From Subdoligranulum variabile (lineage in GTDB: Bacteria; Bacillota; Clostridia; Oscillospirales; Ruminococcaceae), in contig SFKI01000024.1 of NCBI GenBank assembly GCA_004554775.1, forward strand, positions 1 through 63,005: a stretch of DNA of 63,005 nucleotides, given 5' to 3'. Positions within the stretch are counted from its first letter, which is position 1; the number at the start of each line of letters is the position of its first letter. Under the pieces are notes generated by a model. It was not told the DNA's origin. It made no database searches and saw only the letters and a list, made by a program, of their open reading frames with translations. This document shows, one piece after another, positions 57,837 through 63,005 of the stretch. Position numbers and translations under genes: made by a program.

Positions 57837-58559
57837 ATGCCCACCCGTCGATTTTTTACTGCCAACCAACTCAAGGCCATTGCGCTGGTCTGTATGCTGG
57901 TGGACCATCTGTGGGCCACCCTTGTCCCCGGGCGGGAGTGGATGACCTGCATCGGGCGCATTGCCTTCCCGATTTTCGCGTTTGAGCTGGCGCAGGGCTA
58001 CATCCACACCCGCGACCTGCGCGGCTACGCCAAACGGCTGGCGCTGCTGGCTGTCGTGTCCGAGGTGCCGTTTGACATGGTGGCGGGCGGCACGTACTTT
58101 TACCCCTGGCACCAGAACGTGGCCTGGACGCTGCTGGCCGGGCTGTGGGCCTGCCATTGCGCCGACCGCTGCCGCACGGCAGCTACCCTGCCCGCCAAGC
58201 TGCCGCCCCTGCTGGGCCTGCTGACGGCGCTGCTGCTACCCGGCCTGCTGCTGACGGACTACGGCACGGCGGGGGTCGTGATGATCTTGCTGTTCTGGCT
58301 CACGCGCAGGGGCGGCTGGCGCTGCTGCGCAGCCCAGGCGGCGGGGCTGTTTGTCATCTGCCAGTATATGCTCATCGGGCAGGTGTACCTTGTGGGCCCG
58401 TTCGAGATCCAGCAGGAGTGCTTCGCCCTGCTGGCCCTGCCGCTGCTCTGGCTCTACAACGGCCAGCACGGCCGCAAAAGCAAGCCCCTGCAGTACGCCG
58501 CCTACGCGTTCTACCCCGTACACCTGCTGGTGCTGGGCATACTGTTTATGGCGAAGTAG
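57837..58559 (+). CDS. TraX family membrane protein
   Basis: 240 residues with about seven membrane helices. The TraX family pattern is clear: NQLKAIALVCMLVDHL, IGRIAFPIFAFELAQGY, HTRDLRGYAKRL, VVSEVPFDM and the C-terminal YAFYPVHLL. The F-plasmid TraX acetylates pilin; chromosomal Firmicutes members are common outside conjugation clusters and are thought to be membrane acyltransferases. No transfer genes are nearby. The ribosome site GAAGGAG is good. Confidence 0.88.
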   Translation: MPTRRFFTANQLKAIALVCMLVDHLWATLVPGREWMTCIGRIAFPIFAFELAQGYIHTRDLRGYAKRLALLAVVSEVPFDMVAGGTYFYPWHQNVAWTLLAGLWACHCADRCRTAATLPAKLPPLLGLLTALLLPGLLLTDYGTAGVVMILLFWLTRRGGWRCCAAQAAGLFVICQYMLIGQVYLVGPFEIQQECFALLALPLLWLYNGQHGRKSKPLQYAAYAFYPVHLLVLGILFMAK

Positions 58560-58569
58560 GGAAAATTTT

Positions 58570-58668
58570 AAAGGCTCCCCTTGAGGGGGGACTCTAGGAG
58601 CACGAACAGCCTCCCAGCTACCCCTCAGTCACCTGCGGTGACAACTCCCCTCCAGGGGAGCCTTTTTA
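58570..58668. repeat. Composite palindrome array (GGCTCCCC family); likely terminator
   Basis: AAGGCTCCCCTTGAGGGG, CTCAGTCACCTGCGGTGACA and CTCCCCTCCAGGGGAGCCTT followed by TTT lie between the converging traX-like and murE genes. Confidence 0.65.
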
Positions 58669-58678
58669 TTATTCGCGC

Positions 58679-60163
58679 TTACTTTCTCCGCTCCATATAC
58701 TCTCTCACCACGGCGGCATCCTCAAAAGGAACTTTTCTCCCGTCGCGGTCGATCGTTGTCTCGTGCCCTTTGCCCAATACCGCGATGATATCCCCCTCGC
58801 GCCCAAGCCCCAAGGCGTACAGCAGTGCGTCGCGGCGGTTGGGGATCTCCACGCACGCCGCGCCGTTTTCCACGCGGGCAATCCCGGCGCGGATGTCGGC
58901 AAAAATGTCGGCAAGCGGCTCACCCCGGCTGTTGTCCTCGGTCACGATGCACACATCGGCCAGCCGGGCGCAGGCTTCGCCCATGCCGGCGCGCCGCAGG
59001 CGGCTGCGCCCACCGCCGCACCCGAACACCGCGATCAGCCGCCGGGGGTGATACGCCCGCAGCGCGGTCAGCACGCCTTCGGCCGCCGCGGCGTTGTGGG
59101 CGTAGTCCAGCACCACGGTAAAGGGAGCTGGCCCGGGCACGACCTCGCACCGGCCGCGCACCGCCGCGCCGCGCAGCCCGGCCTGCATGGCCGCCACCGG
59201 CACCCCCAGCACACCCGCCGCCGTGATGGCCGCCAGCGCGTCCTGCACGCTGAACGCCCCGGGCAGCGGTACGGTGAACGCCGCTACCCGCCCGCCGGGC
59301 ATCCGCACCGCAAAATCCGTGGCCAGCGCCGTGGCTGTGCGCTGCGCCGTAAACCCCGGCAGCGCCTGCCAGTCCGCCGGGGCGACGATGCCATACCGCA
59401 CCACCCGGCAGCTGTGCCCGGCTAAAATAGCGGGCGTTTCGCGGTCGTCGGCATTCACCACGCCCACCCGGCAGCGGCGGAACAGCACGCTTTTCCAGGC
59501 GCGATACTCGGCATAGCTGGCGTGCTCGCCCATGCCGATGTGGTCGGGCGACAGATTTGTAAACACACCTACGTCAAATTCTATCCCGCCTACCCGGTCC
59601 ATCTTCAGCCCCAGGCTCGAAACCTCCATCACGCAGGTGTCGCACCCGTCGTCGGCCATGGCGCGCAAAAGGCGCTGCAAATCGCAGCTTTCTGGCGTTG
59701 TGCAGCCCAGGTCGTGCCGCTGGCCCGGCCACGCCGCGCCGTTGGTGCCCACGCACCCCACGCGCCGCCCCGCCGCCGTCAGCATCGCCGCCAGCAGGTG
59801 GGCAGCGGTCGTCTTGCCCTTGGTGCCCGTGATGCCCACCATCGTCATCCGCCGCGCGGGGAAGCCGCACAGCCGCACTGCCATCTGCGCCAGCACACGC
59901 CGCGCCTTGCCCGGCTCTACCCGCACCAGTGCCGGGCCGGGCGGCGGGTCGGGCAGTGCGTCCTCATACACCAGCACCGCCGCCCCGGCAGCCGCCGCAG
60001 CGGGGGCAAAACGGCGGCCATCAGTGTGCTGCCCCGGCAGGCAAACAAACACGCACCCGGGCGTCACAGCGCGGGAGTCACAGCAGACGGCCTCCACCGC
60101 AAGGTCGGCGCGGCCCCGCACAAGGGTACAATCCAACGCCTGCAAAAGATGGCAAAGCATCAT
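58679..60163 (-). CDS. murE: UDP-MurNAc-tripeptide synthetase (MurE)
   Basis: Adds the third amino acid to UDP-MurNAc-Ala-Glu during peptidoglycan synthesis. The 494 residues contain VCCDSRAVTPGCVFVCLPG, the P-loop GITGTKGKTT, GCTTPESCDL, MEVSSLGL, FTNLSPDHIG, the carbamylated-lysine region YRAWKSVLF and FGCGGGR. The specificity motif reads EDNSRGEP: the arginine of the DNPR type is kept, which suggests meso-diaminopimelate rather than lysine. The start is ATG 60163 (GAGGG upstream). It lies apart from other mur genes, with a MITE fragment just upstream. Confidence 0.92.
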   Translation of the reverse strand: MMLCHLLQALDCTLVRGRADLAVEAVCCDSRAVTPGCVFVCLPGQHTDGRRFAPAAAAAGAAVLVYEDALPDPPPGPALVRVEPGKARRVLAQMAVRLCGFPARRMTMVGITGTKGKTTAAHLLAAMLTAAGRRVGCVGTNGAAWPGQRHDLGCTTPESCDLQRLLRAMADDGCDTCVMEVSSLGLKMDRVGGIEFDVGVFTNLSPDHIGMGEHASYAEYRAWKSVLFRRCRVGVVNADDRETPAILAGHSCRVVRYGIVAPADWQALPGFTAQRTATALATDFAVRMPGGRVAAFTVPLPGAFSVQDALAAITAAGVLGVPVAAMQAGLRGAAVRGRCEVVPGPAPFTVVLDYAHNAAAAEGVLTALRAYHPRRLIAVFGCGGGRSRLRRAGMGEACARLADVCIVTEDNSRGEPLADIFADIRAGIARVENGAACVEIPNRRDALLYALGLGREGDIIAVLGKGHETTIDRDGRKVPFEDAAVVREYMERRK

Positions 60164-60184
60164 AGGGCATCCCTCGCTTTCCCT

Positions 60185-60242
60185 AAGGCAACCCCGCACG
60201 ATTCCCGCCGTATCGGCACTTAGACTTGTGCGGTATTGTCTT
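60185..60242. mobile_element. MITE-like element, copy C (58-bp internal-deletion form)
   Basis: Ends AAGGCAACCCCGCACGATTC and GACTTGTGCGGTATTGTCTT match copies A and B; between them only CCGCCGTATCGGCACTTA remains. It lies 22 bp upstream of murE and may carry or disturb its promoter. Confidence 0.7.
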
Positions 60243-60331
60243 GAAAAGGTGTTCAGCTCCCCTCGGCGGGGGAGACACAGTATACTATGCACGCCGTAAC
60301 CCCAGGTTGCCGCTTTGCCAAGCCCGCTTGC

Positions 60332-60360
60332 TGGACTTTTGCGGCCCGCCCTGCTACAAT
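60332..60360 (+). promoter_or_regulatory. Promoter of the XRE membrane protein gene
   Basis: Weak -35 TGGACT (60332-60337), a 17-bp spacer and -10 TACAAT (60355-60360). Confidence 0.5.
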
Positions 60361-60383
60361 AAAGCCAAAAGGAGGTGGCTGCG

Positions 60384-61559
60384 ATGACACTGGGCCAGAA
60401 TTTGCAGGCCGCGCGCAAGGCCAAAGGGCTAAGCCAGGAAACGCTGGCCGAAAGGATCGGCGTCAGCCGCCAGGCGCTTGGCAAGTGGGAAAAGGACACC
60501 GCCCTGCCCGGCCTTGATAATTTGCAGGCCGCCGCCCAGGTGCTGGGCGTGTCGGTCGATACGCTGCTGGGCACCGGCTGTGCCGACCCCGCCCCGGCGG
60601 TCACGCTGGACGCCATGCGCGACCTGCTTGCCGCCCGCGATGCCGAGCAGCGCAGGCGCCGCCGCCTGTGGGGTTTGCTTGGCGCGGCAGGGGCGATCGT
60701 GGCCGTGCTGCTGCTGGTTGTACAAAATATGGCATATCAGCGCAAAATGCAGAGCCTGACCGACAGCTATGCCAATTTGCAGCAGCAGTTGAGCAGCACC
60801 ACCGCTGCCCTGACCGCCCGCATGGACGAGTTGCAGGACGCCGTGCGCCAGGGGAAATCCACGGTGATGGACTGGCACTGGATACCGCTGGATAAACTGC
60901 ATAAGGACGTGCAAAACAGCTGGATGCCCGTGCTCGTGCAGGTCACGCCCAGCGAGAGCACCGCCGGGGTGACCGCGCGGCTTTCCGTGACCTACGGCGA
61001 CACGACCGGGCTGTACGATATGGACGAGCTGCCCGGCAGCTGCTATCAGGCGCAGCTGGTGTTCGAGGTGGGGCAGACCTACGAGCTGACTGTGCAGTGG
61101 ACCGCCCCCGACGGCACCGCCGCGAATGAAAAATTGGGCACCGTGGACTTTACCGAGACCCAGACCGAGCCGGAGCTGGCCTGGGGGCGGACGGGCAGCA
61201 GCCTGGACTACGGGTATTACCTCAACCGCAGCGGCAATAAAAAGTACCTGCAATTGAGCTGCTATCCCGTCGAGGTGGAGCTGACAGTGCCGGGCTGGAT
61301 GAAAATTGCCGATGTAACGCTGGAGCTGCGCACCGGGGAAGCCGGGGAACCGCTGGCCACCGCCCCGCTGGCCGTGGACGGCTGGTACAGCGTGGGCGAA
61401 CAAACCACGCAAAGCGCCGTCTGGCGCGGTACCTTTTATAATGATGACGGCCCCAACGAATGGCTGTACACCGACGGCAGCCCCTTTTACCGTGCCGTTG
61501 TGACCGACACCACCGGTACGGTGTGGACCTTTGAGATGCTGCTGGAAAATAAAAATTAA
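60384..61559 (+). CDS. Membrane-anchored XRE-type HTH protein
   Basis: 391 residues. Residues about 1-60 are an XRE/Cro HTH domain (AARKAKGLSQETLAERIGVS then RQALGKWEKD). A charged stretch, one membrane helix (about 98-117), a short coiled coil (about 120-160) and an extracytoplasmic beta-rich region of about 220 residues follow. A DNA-binding head and an outer sensor in one chain suggest a one-component membrane regulator; the signal and target are unknown. The start is ATG 60384, 8 nt after AAGGAGG; an in-frame GTG at 60375 overlaps the ribosome site. Confidence 0.82.
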   Translation: MTLGQNLQAARKAKGLSQETLAERIGVSRQALGKWEKDTALPGLDNLQAAAQVLGVSVDTLLGTGCADPAPAVTLDAMRDLLAARDAEQRRRRRLWGLLGAAGAIVAVLLLVVQNMAYQRKMQSLTDSYANLQQQLSSTTAALTARMDELQDAVRQGKSTVMDWHWIPLDKLHKDVQNSWMPVLVQVTPSESTAGVTARLSVTYGDTTGLYDMDELPGSCYQAQLVFEVGQTYELTVQWTAPDGTAANEKLGTVDFTETQTEPELAWGRTGSSLDYGYYLNRSGNKKYLQLSCYPVEVELTVPGWMKIADVTLELRTGEAGEPLATAPLAVDGWYSVGEQTTQSAVWRGTFYNDDGPNEWLYTDGSPFYRAVVTDTTGTVWTFEMLLENKN

Positions 61560-61577
61560 GAAAATTGAAAAAAGTTG

Positions 61578-61606
61578 TTGACAACCGGCCCCCGGATTGC
61601 TATAAT
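61578..61606 (+). promoter_or_regulatory. Promoter of the tRNA cluster
   Basis: Consensus TTGACA (61578-61583), a 17-bp spacer and TATAAT (61601-61606), 40 bp before tRNA-Arg. Confidence 0.88.
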
Positions 61607-61646
61607 ATCATACGCAGCGTGCCCCATGGATGGGCAGAACCACTAT

Positions 61647-61720
<74 letters not shown>

Positions 61721-61725
61721 TTTAT

Positions 61726-61803
61726 GGTGCCTATGGCGCAGTTGGTTAGCGCGCCAGATTGTGGCTCTGGAGGCCGAGAGTTCGAATCTCTCTAGGCACC
61801 CCA
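61726..61803 (+). tRNA. tRNA-His (anticodon GTG)
   Basis: Acceptor GTGCCTA / TAGGCAC with the extra G-1 opposite C73, anticodon GTG, T loop TTCGAAT, and CCA at 61801-61803. Five bases after tRNA-Arg. Confidence 0.95.
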
Positions 61804-61816
61804 CCAAAGACCGCAC

Positions 61817-61888
61817 AGTGATGTCGCCAAGCGGTAAGGCAGAGGACTTTGACTCCTCCATCCGTCGGTTCAAATCCGGCCGGCCCAA
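61817..61888 (+). pseudogene. tRNA-Gln-like gene (anticodon TTG) with a broken acceptor stem
   Basis: D arm GCC/GGC, anticodon stem GAGGA/TCCTC with loop CTTTGAC (anticodon TTG) and T arm GTCGG/CCGGC are intact. The 3' acceptor strand CGGCCCA needs TGGGCCG on the 5' side, but the sequence reads AGTGATG, giving only three Watson-Crick pairs and one wobble. It is probably non-functional, or a junction product of recombination. AT-rich foreign DNA starts right after it. Confidence 0.7.
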
Positions 61889-62005
61889 CCACAAGATTGT
61901 TCATTTACACTGTAAACTATATCTGTAAACCATAGAACAAGCTCATAACGACAATGTTTATGAAAATGCTTCTATACTTTACAGTTGGCCGAATGTGTAA
62001 CGGAA

Positions 62006-62056
62006 CAAACGAAGAGCTCATCTTGCATGAATGTGCAAGGTGAGCTCTTCGTTTTA
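62006..62056. terminator. Long hairpin at the edge of the AT-rich element
   Basis: Nearly perfect 20-bp stem (62008-62027 with 62034-62053, core GAAGAGCTCA / TGAGCTCTTC) followed by TTTT. It can close the tRNA transcript or mark the element boundary. 61889-62005 holds no gene. Confidence 0.7.
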
Positions 62057-62059
62057 GAC

Positions 62060-62101
62060 AAAAGCCGCACGACTTAGTAAGGTCGTGCGGCTTGCTTTTT
62101 T
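62060..62101 (-). terminator. Terminator of the minus-strand recombinase-like genes
   Basis: AAGCCGCACGAC / GTCGTGCGGCTT stem (62062-62073 with 62082-62093), AT-rich flanks with T-runs on both strands. It overlaps the stop of the gene ending at 62100. Confidence 0.8.
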
Positions 62102-62525
62102 AGAGCTTAATTAAACGTTTCTCTTGAAGCTTCTGATTCATGCCAAGGACTTTGGCGTACTTGACTTTGAGCTCATCATAATCCTTACGCAACTGAAGAT
62201 TCTCTTTTGCAATCCGATTGTTACGATTACGGGCTTGTGAGAGTGCGCTACGGAGTTTTTGATTCACTTCCTTCAATGTTTGATTGGCTTCGAGGATAGA
62301 TGTTGATTCATTATTCGGACAGAATTCTGGATACTTCTTCAGATATTCAGTGATTTCTGGTTTGTTTAGAGTAACACGACTTATTCCACTTTCTCTGCTG
62401 AGGGAAGATTTACTGATAGGTTGATGTGTTGTTGATAAATACTCGTATGCCTCATCGATGCGAGACATAGTGTCATTACGTTTGTTCTTTTGATATTCTA
62501 TAATGCCGTTGTTCTGTCTTTTCAT
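62100..62525 (-). CDS. DUF6262 / Tn554 TnpC-like protein
   Basis: 141 residues, basic. The N-terminal half contains a helix-turn-helix-like stretch (PISKSSLSRESGISRVTLNK) followed by YLKKYPEF, and the C-terminal half is a coiled coil (about 75-135) rich in Asn, Arg, Lys and Glu. This plan matches small TnpC/DUF6262 proteins encoded last in Tn554-type transposition modules after two tyrosine recombinases. The gene overlaps the upstream gene by 4 bp (ATGA). It is AT-rich compared with the chromosome. The family call rests on pattern and context only. Confidence 0.55.
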   Translation of the reverse strand: MKRQNNGIIEYQKNKRNDTMSRIDEAYEYLSTTHQPISKSSLSRESGISRVTLNKPEITEYLKKYPEFCPNNESTSILEANQTLKEVNQKLRSALSQARNRNNRIAKENLQLRKDYDELKVKYAKVLGMNQKLQEKRLIKL

Positions 62526-63005
62526 ATGACTTCACCTTGGTTAGTATATCGATTATTAGAATCTATTTTTTCGAGATAGCTGTTAAAAGTATGAATGTCT
62601 TTCAGATTCTGTTGAAAAACGATATCGCTACCATGCTTTTTAGCAATCAACTCGTTTGCTTTTTTGAGGCGTTCTATGGCGGCAATAATATACTCTTTGT
62701 ACTGCGGGTCTGGAATAAATGAATTACAGTGGAAACATTTTTCGAATTGTGGTGAACACTTGCGATTGAGACAGAGGCCGTAGCAAGGAATAATTCTGGT
62801 TGTAGGTTGCTGTGCGAGTATTTCGTATTTGCGCTGTGGGACAATTCTTGGAGTTGGTGTAGTGTTGAGAATGGTTGGAAGAATGGGAGTTACGATATTG
62901 GCAAGATGTTTGGCTTCGTCATGCTTGGAATAGTAACCATAACCCATTGTATCTTCAACGCAGGTATGGTTGCATTCAACGGAGGTCCGTTCCGGGGATA
63001 CAATA
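62522..63005 (-). CDS. C-terminal part of a probable Tn554-type recombinase (TnpB-like), cut by the window edge
   Basis: The frame is open to the window edge, so at least 160 C-terminal residues are seen and the true start lies outside. An apparent Met at 62947 is internal. Features are VECNHTCVEDTMGYGYYSKH, a cysteine cluster (CYGLCLNRKCSPQFEKCFHC, residues in a C-x3-C-x4-C-x6-C-x2-C pattern) and a helical tail. Such a Cys cluster after the catalytic domain is compatible with TnpB-type tyrosine recombinases, but no catalytic residues are within view. Overlap with the DUF6262-like gene supports one module. Confidence 0.45.
   Translation of the reverse strand, partial: IVSPERTSVECNHTCVEDTMGYGYYSKHDEAKHLANIVTPILPTILNTTPTPRIVPQRKYEILAQQPTTRIIPCYGLCLNRKCSPQFEKCFHCNSFIPDPQYKEYIIAAIERLKKANELIAKKHGSDIVFQQNLKDIHTFNSYLEKIDSNNRYTNQGEVI

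Noticed and set aside
57837..58559. TraX-like gene as a sign of a conjugative element
   Set aside because: It is GC-rich like the chromosome and stands without relaxase, coupling protein or other transfer genes; chromosomal TraX homologues are common in Firmicutes.

Overview
This 63 kb window is a GC-rich Firmicutes chromosome segment, most like a gut Oscillospiraceae/Ruminococcaceae organism of the Faecalibacterium-Gemmiger-Subdoligranulum type. The basis is a class 1B dihydroorotate dehydrogenase with PyrK, a sufCBDSU operon, an archaeal/eukaryal-type ProS, a NifU-like plus GGGtGRT gene pair, and vegetative promoters that nearly all read TTGNNN-17 bp-TANNNT. The genus is inferred from gene content and was not tested by any search.

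Layout. 1-1.1 kb: the 3' end of gap, its terminator, and a hairpin-rich gap. 1.1-2.6 kb (-): an initiating sugar-phosphate transferase. 2.8-8.9 kb (+): a five-gene operon of a DivIVA-like coiled-coil protein, a vWA/Ig/FHA membrane protein, a zinc-ribbon FHA protein, an FHA-ABC ATPase and an ABC-2 permease. This is the most system-like novelty here. 9.3-10 kb (-): cysE. 10.2-19.3 kb (+): the pyrimidine operon pyrC-F-K-D-E-carA-carB, preceded by a short leader ORF abutting an intrinsic terminator (probable attenuator). 19.6-22.1 kb: hup, tRNA-Lys, aspS. 22.2-24.5 kb (-): DUF4349 lipoprotein and hisS. 24.6-27.8 kb (+): MFS transporter and O-antigen-ligase-like protein. 28.1-29.8 kb: the NifU-like/GGGtGRT pair with highly biased codons. 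30.1-32.1 kb: Ntn hydrolase and tcdA.

32.3-34.7 kb is an AT-rich MarR-MATE insert lying between two 20-bp copies of the tRNA-Leu(CAA) 3' end. 34.9-42.1 kb (+): cysteine desulfurase, thiI, cinA and a 1150-residue SpoIID protein whose N-terminus is a degenerate copy of the neighbouring CinA C-domain. 42.1-50.5 kb (-): a degenerate Na/Ca-exchanger-like protein, proS, acpP, and the operon (acetyltransferase half of glmU)-pth-SH3 protein-mfd. 50.9-55.9 kb (+): sufCBDSU. 56.1-61.6 kb: zinc-ribbon membrane protein, TraX-like protein, murE, membrane-anchored XRE protein. 61.6-61.9 kb: tRNA-Arg, tRNA-His and a tRNA-Gln-like gene with a broken acceptor stem. The right edge is AT-rich and carries two overlapping minus-strand genes resembling the end of a Tn554-type transposition module.

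Intergenic DNA holds several dispersed repeat families: a MITE-like element with 20-bp terminal inverted repeats (three copies), a REP-like GTAGGGGCG palindrome (at least seven sites), a GGCTCCCC/GGGGAGCC palindrome family, and a family with the core CCCCACTGGGG. Iron-sulfur and sulfur metabolism recurs across the window (cysE, NifU-like, cysteine desulfurase plus thiI, tcdA, suf), as do envelope functions (sugar transferase, O-antigen ligase, MurE, GlmU half, SpoIID).
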